Shown here: positions 27,201 to 31,542 of the stretch, piece after piece | Numbering within the stretch: position 1 is the stretch's first letter | Layout: every line of letters begins with the position of its first letter | Assembly: GCA_028554795.2 (NCBI GenBank) | Contig: CM068824.1 | Coordinates: forward strand, 165,599,946-165,663,945 | Source of the DNA: Sinohyriopsis cumingii | Lineage: Eukaryota > Mollusca > Bivalvia > Unionida > Unionidae | Length of the DNA: 64,000 bases | Direction: 5' to 3' | Translations under genes and position numbers: made by a program | The notes under the pieces: model-generated | Database searches by the model: none | Told to the model about the DNA's origin: nothing | What the model saw: only the letters and a program-made list of their open reading frames with translations

Positions 27201-29738
27201 AAGTGTGACGGGTGCTTTTGTGGAATTCCCATTTAAGATAATGTCGCGTGTTGGATAGGGGTCAGATCCATGATTTTTACACACCGGTACGGAGTAGTAA
27301 ATTAGATATAGGCCTAATTGATATTTAGAAAAAGACTTATTGTATTTCAAAATACATACGTTTTATGCGGGGCCGATAAGAGGGGTAGGGGTGGCAACGG
27401 TATATATCCGGAAAAAAAGTTTTTAATTTTATAAAAGAAAAAATTTGATTGAGCAAGAACTACTAGAAGCCCGGGTGTTTCTTACTCCAGGGCCCGTGAT
27501 TGCTCTCTACGGCCCTGGTCTTATGTGATATATTTTCTGCAATGATGTTACTTGAATATTCTGTTTCTGATGCTAATTTATATCATTAAGATGAATATAT
27601 GTATACATCACTACATGTATTATAGTTGTAGTTGTTCAAGTACATCTTGGTTGGGGGGGGGGGGAAGATCTGTAGTCGACAAAGTAATCATACGCGTTTA
27701 TTTATCCTTGCATTAGAGTATTTACAGTGTCGAGCGATGCGAGATTAGAGATCACAGATACAGATGTGTGCGATTTTTTTAACGTAGCTTTAACAATTTT
27801 TCAGTCATATCTACGATGTCTGCAGTGTGGCAGTTTATAGTGATGTCTAGCATATGTAGCATGCACATGGGGCTCGTTACAAAGTTGGAAATTAGCAGAC
27901 GCAATTAGGATAAACTAGCAGTGTTGGAACTGCCAAGGGGTGCGGACCGGTGTCTTCCCTTGTGTTATATTATTACAGGTTAGAACCCCCAGCCCTAGAT
28001 TTTCCTTGTAACGAGCCCCTGTGGTAGCATGATGTCATACCCAGTCACATTATCCATACACCGGGCCGACCAGTCATAACACTATCCTCTAAATGCTGAG
28101 CGCCAAGCGAGGCAGCTGTTAGTACCATTTTTTTTAAGTCTTTGGTATAACTCGGCCGGGTATCGAACCCACGACCTCCCGAATCCGAGGCGGACGCTCT
28201 AACCACTAGGCCACCGGAGCGGTTATCATAGATACTAGTCTCTCGACTAATATATACCGAGTCAAGCTGCAAACAACAAAAAAACCTAATCTGCTATAAA
28301 AAGAATAATGCGTCTGCAGTTTAGAGTATATCATGTTTGTTGTACTGGTTACTTTTAACAAACTGCACAAACCCAGATCTGCCGGGCTTGCAGTTTTGCA
28401 ATTGGACTCGTCTTATAGTCTAGTATAGACGGTACGGTGTCACAAGGATAGATAAAAATTACAAAATCTATGGTCACCATGAGTTTTGCGGAAACGTCAA
28501 GTTCTGAAATTATGTTGCATACATACATACATACATGCATACGAATTTCCTTATTAAAAGAGAAACACGCATAGATGGAAAATTCGGTTCAGACCCGTTA
28601 AGTGGGAGTGTGTATAAGTAAGAGATTGAACTACAAGGAATTTCAAGTCCATACATGAGTAAATTTTTTTATTTTTTTCTTCTTTTTCTTTTCATGCCTT
28701 ATTGGAACATTTGATTCTAAAATTCACAGAGTACACCACTCCGGTGGCCTAGTGGTTAGAGCGTCCGCCTTGTAAGCGGGAGGTCGTGGATTCGAACCCC
28801 GGCCGAGTCATACCAAAGACTTACAAAAATGGTACTAACAGCTACCTCGCTAGGCACTCAGCATTAAGAGGTTAATGTTAGGACTGGTCGGCCTGGTGTC
28901 AGGATAATGTGACTGGGTGGGGCATCATACAACATGTCTGCGGCATGACGCCCCAGTGCTAGACATCACTATAAACTGCCACAATGCAGACACCGTAGCG
29001 ATATGACTGCAAAATTGTTAAACCTACGTTAAAAATCTTAAAACACACACACACACAGAGCAAAAAGCAAATTATTTGTATAAACCTGCGCTGCCACAGA
29101 TCATGATATTTTTAGTTTTAAAGTGTATATTGCTACATCATTGATTCCACATAAACGGCATTCAATGTACATCTTTTCATCTAATATGATATTTTAGAAG
29201 ATATGGGACTTATGAAAATAAACATACGTTTATAGACGAATAGACACATTTTCTGTCACAACAATTGATTAATTGAAAATTGGGTAAAATAAGGAAAATA
29301 TTTCATAATTGTATGTGTAGATGAAATTTGCATTATTAATATCTGGCAGAACTAACGTGGTACGAAAGTCCCGTCATTGAATACTGGCGTTAAAAATCGA
29401 CCAACGTTAAACACGCTATTGGAATCTCTCTTACCATACAAATTACAGATAAATATGCTTTTAAAAACAACCTTAACGAGACGGAAAGTTTGTAAGGCTA
29501 AAGAATCAACGAGTCGCATTTAAGACGGCAGAGAAAGAGGGTGCGAGAACTTGTTTGTATAAATTCCTAACGATTCGATTTAACAAATGAATAGCACGTG
29601 GAACTGAGTCTGTTGGTATATATTCAATTGATCAAAGCTGAGTTCTCGGTGTGAAGTTGTGTAAAATATTTTACACTAAAATTGAGCTGCGATTAACAAT
29701 AAAACAATTCATAATTAATTTTCTGGTTTGCCATACTA

Positions 29739-29793
<55 letters not shown>

Positions 29794-31442
29794 CATACGG
29801 TACTACCTTTTTGTAGCAATCTGATTAACAAAATTTATATTCCAACAGCTTGTATTTACGTGAGCCCATTATTCTGTTTAATGCAATGTATCGACATTTT
29901 TAACTAACTCTACAATCAAACTGTAACAGGAAACCAAGTGGCGAAATGATCCGTATGGAAAGAAGATACACATAAAGACGTAGTATATCCCTGTTATTTT
30001 GGAGAATAAAAGTGAGTGCTTGAGTGGCTATGACAAACTTTCATTATTATTTTTTCTTCGAAAAAGATTTCGTGAAACTCTTAATTGCTAACAGCACCTT
30101 GAATTGGGTTAATGGCAAGTCAAAATAAGTCAGATCGAGCTGTTTGCTTGCTAGAATCAATGAATTTAAAGACATTCTACGCAACTATATTTCAAACGTA
30201 AATAATACGTATATGGAGGGAAAATAAAAAAAATATATAACTGTATGGCTTTACAAAGCACGCGTGTAAATATGCACACTGTTTCGACGCTATTCTTGAC
30301 ATCACCGTCAGCAAAGTTAATATCTTGGTGTTTTCTGAGAATTTAAAAAATTAATATCACGTCACCTTTTCATCGTTTCCGATCACGCGGATGCTGACCA
30401 CAATGGCGTCGCAACAATTAATGTAATTCCCATACGTCAGTATTTCTTACGTTGTCAAGAAATAAATGCAGATCAGCTTTAGTATTTTCTCAGGTCGTGC
30501 AAATAATCAAATTATTTTATTCGCATGACTTTCTCCAAGGCTTGATTAAGGTGATGGGAGGCCATAGAATAATTTCAAAAAGCGCCACTTTCCCGCAACC
30601 ATTTCATTTTGTTGCGACCCCTACCTCCCCCGCCCCCCAGCATGAGGGGCCCTGGTGCATCTTCTCCATTTGCTTTAATCCGACGCTTTCTTTTTCATTT
30701 TTGTTACGAGATGTAATCTCTTTGTAACACATGCATTCAGAACGTCTCGGGATGTTAACAAATGGATAAGAAATGTTAGCAATGCCTTTTTGTTTTCATT
30801 GTCTTGAATATTGTACCAGTTCTTAGCATATGGATGTGCACATATATAATCGTATATTCGTCAGTTTGACAATGTTGGTGATAAACTAGATATAAACTAT
30901 GAATATTATATATTTGTGACAGTAACATATTCAGACAGTAATGTATGCTACTGTACTGGCGACCATATTCTCTGTATGTATTTCGGGTTCCAGTAGTTTT
31001 AAAAAAATGTTTTTCGTCTCATTGCTATTTTTATTTAGTCATTTCAGGAAACTAGCAATACGTCGGAGCACAATTCGTATAATAAATATGTCCACTGATT
31101 CGGTTCTAATCTACGGATGCTATTATTTAAAATCAATCTGAAAATTAAAAAGACGAAAAAGAAACAAATAAGTCAATTAGTTCATTTCTCCGTTAGTCCG
31201 TTTTCTATTTTTGCGTTTTCTTGCCTCTGTTAGCAAACTATACAGAATTAATTTTTGAAATGTAATTTTTCGATTGCAAATTAATTTAAAATTTCATTTT
31301 TAAAACATTACTATTGCATGTAAAAACAAATATGCATTCTTTTTCTAATTCAAACTCGAACAAATGTCCTACCTGCTGCGCACCCGATACATGCAGACAG
31401 CATTAACAGTACCCACAAAGATGTGTGGGCAGTTCCCTCCAT
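1..31442 (-). CDS. Fibrocystin-L-like (PKHD1L1-like) receptor gene, 5' nine exons, partial
   Basis: Nine exons were joined by eye: 31442-31373, 23161-23084, 22580-22436, 12472-12364, 10586-10529, 9370-9277, 5540-5481, 2433-2360 and 91 to the window edge. Every junction uses AG/GT, and phases agree (1,1,2,0,1,2,2,1). About 259 codons are present. The order is a signal peptide, then a first IPT/TIG repeat (exons 2-4, with VTGVTPRYGSLNG early and DGVPV late), then a second IPT/TIG repeat (exons 5-9, with IYPTSGSPG, GQIFTDRFGSN and WGYMKCKMGGTYVG). Family knowledge: fibrocystin-L proteins are very large secretory-pathway, single-pass membrane proteins with many IPT repeats, then PA14, G8 and parallel beta-helix repeats; in vertebrates the protein coats hair-cell stereocilia. 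The molluscan role is unknown. The remainder must lie left of base 1. Identification rests on remembered family sequence, not a search. A related large IPT-repeat receptor is the main alternative. Confidence 0.85.
92..2359 (-). other. Intron 8 of fibrocystin-L-like gene
   Basis: AT-rich intron. Apart from a degraded SINE at about 698-899 I see no recognisable element. Short ORFs here lack family features. Confidence 0.7.
698..899 (+). mobile_element. Degraded tRNA-Leu/Ser-headed SINE (family B)
   Basis: The segment aligns along its length with the better SINE at 24011-24256: shared stretches include GGATCACTG, TCACCTCTGTC, CATGGGT, AACTTGCCAGAAGCTTC and the end TGTGCTAAAACACAGCATTAAA. The tRNA-like head is badly eroded, so promoter boxes are not readable. 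It is an old insertion in intron 8. Confidence 0.6.
2360..2433 (-). CDS. Exon 8 of fibrocystin-L-like gene: IPT/TIG repeat 2
   Basis: This 74-bp exon lies between TTGCTAG/ and /GTGAGT. After completing the split codon it encodes YGVQLNSETSTWGYMKCKMG then GTYVG/V. The 'YG..L......G.M.CK..GT..G' pattern matches fibrocystin-L. Phase 2 in, 1 out. Confidence 0.82.
2477..3158 (+). mobile_element. Solo LTR with 5-bp target duplication
   Basis: The 682-bp segment starts TGTCACGAAATT and ends CATCCTGTGACA, and is flanked on both sides by AAGGG (2472-2476 and 3159-3163). TG...CA ends with a 5-bp duplication are diagnostic of an LTR retrotransposon reduced by LTR-LTR recombination. A TATATATA stretch near 2611 could be its promoter. 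The first bases resemble the LTR at 13997 (TGTCACGGAATT), suggesting a related Gmr1-like family; the plus orientation is inferred from that. Confidence 0.85.
2670..2875 (+). repeat. Five-copy 41-43 bp minisatellite inside the solo LTR
   Basis: Each unit carries an inverted repeat of the form ATCGTT-N5-AACGAT (2674, 2722, 2761, 2804 and 2847, with substitutions), followed by an AT-rich spacer. Tandem palindromes in an LTR could be protein-binding or enhancer modules; that role is inference. Confidence 0.8.
3225..4561 (+). mobile_element. Pearl/HINE-like tandem-repeat element with 3' hairpin
   Basis: About nine degenerate units of roughly 145 bp share 'CATTTTCATTTAGGACCAAC', then 'AGAAGTCTTTTAGTGAAAAC', 'GATATGACCATCCATT' and 'AAGATGGC..C..TGGCAGCCATATTGGA'. 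The array is followed by a GGACAGACAATGG-type stretch and a hairpin at 4533-4561 (AGGTCTTCTGG / CCAGTAGAGCT). Arrays of 150-160 bp units ending in a short hairpin are known from bivalve pearl elements, regarded as non-autonomous Helitron/Helentron relatives. No protein is encoded. The left end was not determined. Confidence 0.65.
4533..4561 (+). repeat. 3' hairpin of pearl/HINE-like element
   Basis: Arms AGGTCTTCTGG and CCAGTAGAGCT pair around a 7-base loop with two mismatches. The same hairpin occurs at 21174-21202 beyond another array, so it is part of the element rather than chance. Confidence 0.7.
4723..4793 (+). repeat. (TA)n microsatellite, about 71 bp
   Basis: Uninterrupted TA dinucleotides. 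It produces a spurious Tyr-Ile repeat in an antisense ORF. Confidence 0.98.
5481..5540 (-). CDS. Exon 7 of fibrocystin-L-like gene: IPT/TIG repeat 2
   Basis: This 60-bp exon lies between TTATCTAG/ and a consensus /GTAAGT donor. It encodes RVYSGPHLCSLKDTDAIADT plus a split codon. 'RVY.G...C.L' corresponds to the stretch after the GSN loop in fibrocystin-L. Phase 2 in, 2 out. Confidence 0.82.
5630..5995 (+). repeat. 40-bp minisatellite, about nine copies
   Basis: Unit CAATTAATTGTTCTTTAGAT followed by GTTAAAAAGATCAAGACAAA, with few substitutions. Roughly two more copies lie at 6771-6850, so the array is split by an unrelated 0.77-kb segment. Confidence 0.9.
7130..7330 (+). repeat. 41-bp minisatellite, about 4.6 copies
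   Basis: Unit of the form 'ATTACTTTTGATTATGCAGG' plus 'GAAAAGGCCAATGAAAACT'. No coding capacity. Confidence 0.85.
7720..8165 (+). repeat. Composite minisatellite, subunits of about 34-37 bp
   Basis: Early copies read TTAGGTTACATGTAACTTAC-AGATGTCACTAGGG. Later copies alternate two subunits, TTAGGCTGCATGTACCTTAC-AAATGTTTGTGACTAG and a GTTACAGATGTAATGCATG form, giving a higher-order unit of about 71 bp. Confidence 0.8.
8757..8970 (+). repeat. 45-bp minisatellite, about 4.6 copies
   Basis: Unit GCATATATAGTTCCTCATTA-ATTTGCCAGAAAATTAATGCAACAT. Because 45 is divisible by three, the antisense strand shows a 15-residue repeated ORF, which I regard as a by-product. Confidence 0.92.
9277..9370 (-). 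CDS. Exon 6 of fibrocystin-L-like gene: IPT/TIG repeat 2
   Basis: This 94-bp exon has acceptor CTTTCAG/ and donor CTTCG/GTAAGA. It encodes GTILTMYGQIFTDRFGSNID and then LSTNGLEQKILR. The 'G..LT..G..FT...GSN' pattern continues the repeat begun in exon 5. Phase 1 in, 2 out. Confidence 0.85.
9371..10528 (-). other. Intron 5 of fibrocystin-L-like gene
   Basis: Nearly all of it is a pearl/HINE-like array (about 9490-10315); the last 200 bp before exon 5 show nothing recognisable. Confidence 0.7.
9490..10315 (+). mobile_element. Second pearl/HINE-like array
   Basis: Degenerate units share the same words as the 3225-4561 array (TTCATTTAGGACCAAC, AAGAAGTCTTT.AGTGAAAA, GATATG.C..CCATTC, AAGATGGCTGCTGTGGCAGC). 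It ends with ACAGACAGGCAGATG and a much-eroded version of the AAAGGCCATCC... hairpin region. Older than the first array by its higher divergence. Confidence 0.6.
10529..10586 (-). CDS. Exon 5 of fibrocystin-L-like gene: start of IPT/TIG repeat 2
   Basis: This 58-bp exon follows a good polypyrimidine tract (TTTCTTTTCCAG/) and ends CCAG/GTGAGC. It encodes PWFWNTPFIQYIYPTSGSPG, the opening of a second IPT repeat. Phase 0 in, 1 out, matching both neighbours. Confidence 0.85.
10587..12363 (-). other. Intron 4 of fibrocystin-L-like gene
   Basis: Bases 10587-11810 hold nothing recognisable beyond AT-rich DNA; the rest is a 40-bp minisatellite next to the exon 4 donor. Confidence 0.7.
11815..12325 (+). 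repeat. 40-bp minisatellite, about 12-13 copies, abutting exon 4
   Basis: Unit CATGGCATATGTATTGCCCA-CCTAATTCCCACCATTAAAC. Copies at 12120-12320 have A-tract expansions at the unit boundary. The array stops about 40 bp from the exon 4 donor site. Antisense ORFs (MPCFF...WAIH repeats) are by-products. Confidence 0.92.
12364..12472 (-). CDS. Exon 4 of fibrocystin-L-like gene: end of IPT/TIG repeat 1
   Basis: This 109-bp exon has acceptor CTTTCAG/ and a perfect consensus donor /GTAAGT. It encodes KGMPEVPYHLAVTVDGVPV followed by a cysteine-containing loop KDSNYCNGNKYSWNCQYI. The '.MP...Y.L.V.VDG' segment matches the last strand of the first IPT repeat of fibrocystin-L. A 40-bp minisatellite ends about 40 bp downstream of the donor, inside intron 4. 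Longer ORFs on the plus strand here are shadows. Confidence 0.85.
12775..13010 (+). mobile_element. tRNA-headed SINE (family C)
   Basis: The head CTCTGGTGGCCTAGTGGTTA has a good A box, and GCAGGTTAAACCCC is a degenerate B box of the RNA polymerase III promoter. The head equals that of family A, but the body differs (TCTGACTGAAAAACAATGG ... CCAGTGACAGTGAGGTATAT). It is not a tRNA gene: the cloverleaf is eroded and a long non-tRNA body follows. Confidence 0.7.
13640..13996 (+). mobile_element. Left part of pearl/HINE-like array, interrupted by LTR element
   Basis: Units of about 50 bp (ACCATATTAGCTGTCAGACT-GGCATCATTTTCTTTTAGGATC) merge into the longer pearl-type unit (TTTCATTTAGGTCTAGCTAGATATCACATGAAGTC). 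The array resumes at 20507 (AAGTCTTATAGTGAAAAT...), showing that the retrotransposon landed in it. Confidence 0.65.
13997..14722 (+). repeat. Left LTR of Gmr1-like element, 3'-truncated
   Basis: Aligns with the right LTR from TGTACTTGGATTTCATTTTT onward, through 'GGGTGATTTATGTATATTGT' and the GTCTAATGTCCGGGGTGTC minisatellite (14638-14720). After about 14722 the homology stops, whereas the right LTR continues a further ~700 bp. A deletion has removed the 3' LTR half and primer-binding region. Confidence 0.75.
14912..15652 (+). pseudogene. Gag of Gmr1-like element: coiled coil plus SCAN-like capsid
   Basis: The longest ORF of the window from its first ATG at 14912. Residues ~15-145 are an extremely charged Glu/Lys/Arg heptad-rich coiled coil. 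Residues ~155-245 contain PPFEDNKDNMDSYLNRFEKY, then W..H.S.L.GK..D.Y..L, typical of the capsid from which the vertebrate SCAN domain is thought to derive. The frame then breaks at 15652; capsid remnants continue to ~15800. The protein would assemble retrotransposon particles in the cytoplasm. Inactive because of the frameshift. Confidence 0.75.
15808..16070 (+). pseudogene. Gag nucleocapsid zinc knuckle of Gmr1-like element
   Basis: A CCHC knuckle is visible at about 15964-16005 (CFTCKEWCHISPNC), with Cys in place of the usual Gly before His. It is preceded by a Lys/Asp-rich linker. Zinc knuckles bind the element RNA. Same element as the gag at 14912, in a shifted frame. Confidence 0.75.
16130..16440 (+). 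pseudogene. Eroded aspartic protease of Gmr1-like element
   Basis: The stretch with VNGQEVTF at about 16212 precedes where the catalytic D-T-G should be; the bases there give Asp-Thr in a shifted frame but Met instead of Gly. After a stop near 16282, another frame continues with a beta-rich segment (LLGFKLPCMLHDQTIDHA). Homology is weak and based on position and pattern. Confidence 0.45.
16460..17815 (+). pseudogene. Integrase of Gmr1-like element with GPY/F end
   Basis: The HHCC zinc finger spans about 16790-16930 (VMHELCMVDHLGMKKTTDRVL, then FYWPG and CHSCEVCQK). The DDE core has DIVGP at ~17000, VDYATRYPEAIAL at ~17063 and a second-Asp region LMDCGAQF at ~17180; the catalytic Glu lies in LVEKFN at ~17273. 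A GPYEVKQV segment at ~17699 is a GPY/F module. At least four stops or frameshifts interrupt it. Confidence 0.8.
17840..18056 (+). pseudogene. N-terminal start of reverse transcriptase, truncated by LTR
   Basis: The stretch with LSVGQHTQILEVLSQYPDVF and DKPGRT is the conserved lead-in to a Ty3/gypsy reverse transcriptase. It lies downstream of the integrase, proving the IN-before-RT order. The palm domain and RNase H are absent because sequence jumps directly into the right LTR at ~18056. Confidence 0.75.
18056..20506 (+). repeat. Right LTR of Gmr1-like element, with nested insertion
   Basis: Homologous to the left LTR from 18056 to ~18332 and again from ~19476. It contains a minisatellite of about 22 bp (GTCTAATGTCCGGGGTGTC..., 19764-19945) with more copies than the left LTR, and ends TTGTTACA before the AAGTC duplication. 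The middle is occupied by a foreign non-LTR fragment. Confidence 0.75.
18333..19475 (+). mobile_element. Non-LTR retrotransposon ORF1 fragment inserted in the right LTR
   Basis: A leader (TTCTCTTCTCTACTTGCAAT...) precedes a possible ATG at 18476. Broken frames encode ANCDPWSQAINFSGIPAQER, then NLGRGIFIIYPP, and a segment VDIYVSRFPKEIPLIIFQEG-FERLRGVKVHNTRYD resembling the nucleic-acid-binding ORF1 protein of RNase H-bearing non-LTR elements. The rest is a Thr/Gln/Lys-rich linker. About 60 bp of LTR are missing at the site. Strongly A-rich coding strand, like the element at 53.8-58.2 kb. Confidence 0.6.
20507..20683 (+). mobile_element. Continuation of the split pearl/HINE-like array
   Basis: Begins AAGTCTTATAGTGAAAATAC, the direct continuation of the unit broken at 13996. 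It runs until the MITE-like insertion at 20684 and resumes at 21096 (GCAGATTAGATGTAGTAACAATAAC). Confidence 0.6.
20684..21095. mobile_element. 412-bp MITE-like element inside the pearl array
   Basis: Ends are inverted: CAGGGTTCATACAG at the left and CGTATGAACCCTG at the right. TCCAA flanks both sides (20679-20683 and 21096-21100). The interior repeats CCCAAACTTTCAA and CAAAGACCTT motifs and has no credible ORF. The ends look hAT-like, but a 5-bp duplication does not fit hAT, so the superfamily is open. Confidence 0.65.
21096..21212 (+). mobile_element. 3' end of the split pearl/HINE-like element with hairpin
   Basis: Contains AAAGGCCATCCCATAGCTCT and a hairpin at 21174-21202 (AGCTCTTCTGG / CCAGTAAAGCT), followed by TACTAG. 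Same hairpin and leading words as at 4533-4561. Confidence 0.65.
21229..21277 (+). repeat. (TA)n microsatellite, about 49 bp
   Basis: Perfect TA repeat just after the pearl-like 3' hairpin. Confidence 0.98.
22436..22580 (-). CDS. Exon 3 of fibrocystin-L-like gene: core of IPT/TIG repeat 1
   Basis: This 145-bp exon has acceptor ATATTTCAG/ and donor CCTAA/GTGAGT. It encodes GFAANQFSFGDGNSYLGNK, then VSLVSDTAEFECRVHTDG and TLETQIMCYTP. The paired cysteines (FEC and MCYTP) fit the disulfide seen in this repeat of fibrocystin-L. Phase 1 in, 2 out. Confidence 0.88.
22581..23083 (-). other. Intron 2 of fibrocystin-L-like gene, 503 bp
   Basis: The shortest intron. AT-rich, with no recognisable repeat or element. 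Confidence 0.75.
23084..23161 (-). CDS. Exon 2 of fibrocystin-L-like gene: start of IPT/TIG repeat 1
   Basis: This 78-bp exon lies between ATTTCCAG/ and /GTAAGA. It encodes VEPTVTGVTPRYGSLNGE followed by TRLTIYGKG. The 'P..G...G.T.LTI.G.G' pattern is the hallmark of the first strands of an IPT/TIG immunoglobulin-like fold. Phase 1 in, phase 1 out. Confidence 0.88.
24011..24256 (+). mobile_element. tRNA-Leu/Ser-headed SINE (family B) with target duplication
   Basis: The head GAGTGGCTGAGTGGTCTAAA matches the A-box/D-arm of a class II tRNA (Leu or Ser type), and GGGTTCAAGTCTCG is a good B box. The element is flanked by AAAATGAAT (24002-24010 and 24257-24265). The body ends TGCTGAAAAATGGCATTAAA. 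Confidence 0.85.
24379..24699 (-). mobile_element. tRNA-headed SINE (family A), reverse orientation
   Basis: On the minus strand it reads CTCTGGTGGCCTAGTAGTTA (A box) and GGTTCAAACCCCGG (B box), then the body with GACATCACTTTAAACTGCCA and a short (AC)n tail. Flanked by TCCAGCCAAATT (24367-24378 and 24700-24711), an exact 12-bp target duplication. Confidence 0.88.
26747..26888 (+). mobile_element. Truncated copy of hAT-like MITE
   Basis: Aligns nearly base for base with 27877-28023 (shared AAGTTGGAAATTAGCAGACG and TGCGGACCGGTGTCTTCCCT). It keeps the right terminal repeat (TTTGTAACGAGCCCCTGTG) but lacks the left one. Confidence 0.8.
26968..27052. mobile_element. 85-bp foldback mini-element with exact 8-bp target duplication
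   Basis: The whole segment is one near-perfect palindrome (CACAGGCACTTGATTCTGTG ... CACAGAATCGAGTGCCTGTG) with arms of about 40 bp and almost no loop. It is flanked by CTCAACCA at 26960-26967 and 27053-27060. An 8-bp duplication with CA..TG ends is hAT-like. It has no coding capacity. Confidence 0.85.
27765..28225 (-). mobile_element. tRNA-headed SINE (family A) split by a MITE
   Basis: Minus-strand head CGCTCCGGTGGCCTAGTGGT at the right end, B box GGTTCGATACCCGG, and the 3' body at 27780-27855 (GCAGACATCGTAG region). The body is interrupted by the 160-bp MITE at 27864-28023, with the SINE word GTAGCATG duplicated. Confidence 0.85.
27864..28023. mobile_element. 160-bp hAT-like MITE with terminal inverted repeats
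   Basis: Terminal repeats CACATGGGGCTCGTTACAA and, reversed, CACAGGGGCTCGTTACAA. Exact 8-bp duplication GTAGCATG at 27856-27863 and 28024-28031. CAGGGG-type ends plus an 8-bp duplication are diagnostic of hAT-mobilised MITEs. It inserted into an existing SINE. No transposase is present in the window. Confidence 0.9.
28732..29053 (+). mobile_element. Full-length tRNA-headed SINE (family A) with (AC)n tail
   Basis: A box TGGCCTAGTGG and B box GGATTCGAACCCC are near-perfect, making this the best copy of the family. Body ends CTACGTTAAAAATCTTAAAA and an (AC)n tail. CACAGAG occurs on both sides (28725-28731 and 29054-29060). It resembles, by memory, the tRNA-derived SINEs described in bivalves. 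Confidence 0.88.
29743..29793 (+). repeat. (TC)n-(TA)n compound microsatellite
   Basis: About 20 TC units followed by five TA units. Confidence 0.97.
31373..31442 (-). CDS. Exon 1 of fibrocystin-L-like gene: start codon and signal peptide
   Basis: The ATG is at 31442-31440 and is directly preceded by an in-frame TAA, so no upstream start in this frame is possible. The 23 complete codons encode a charged start, then a hydrophobic stretch (LWVLLMLSACIGCAAG with the next base), a typical cleavable secretion signal. The donor is GCAG/GTAGGA and leaves phase 1. It is followed by the longest intron but one, about 8.2 kb. Confidence 0.85.
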
Positions 31443-31531
31443 TTAGTCTAGCACGACGAGTATGCTGCAGTTACAAACTCACTACCCGTATTTAAGCATT
31501 TGTTACAAAAGGAGCACAATACATGTATGCG

Positions 31532-31541
31532 AATTTATACC
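31532..31541 (-). promoter_or_regulatory. Candidate TATA box upstream of the fibrocystin-L-like gene
   Basis: On the minus strand the sequence reads GGTATAAATT, about 92 bp before the start codon. It would place transcription start near 31505 and give a 5' UTR of about 60 bases. No other core element was recognised; this rests on sequence and position only. Confidence 0.35.
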
Positions 31542-31542
31542 T

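Larger units (their letters stand above)
23162..31372 (-). other. Intron 1 of fibrocystin-L-like gene, about 8.2 kb
   Basis: Contains four SINE copies (24011-24256, 24379-24699, 27765-28225 and 28732-29053), a hAT-like MITE and a truncated relative, an 85-bp palindromic element and a TC/TA microsatellite. Bases 24720-26740, 27060-27760 and 29060-31370 hold nothing else that I recognise. Confidence 0.65.

Noticed and set aside
28732..28810. Possible functional tRNA gene (good A and B boxes)
   Set aside because: The cloverleaf is imperfect, a 240-bp non-tRNA body with an (AC)n tail follows, and several copies with target duplications exist; it is a SINE head. Same for 12781, 24011, 33999 and 41275.
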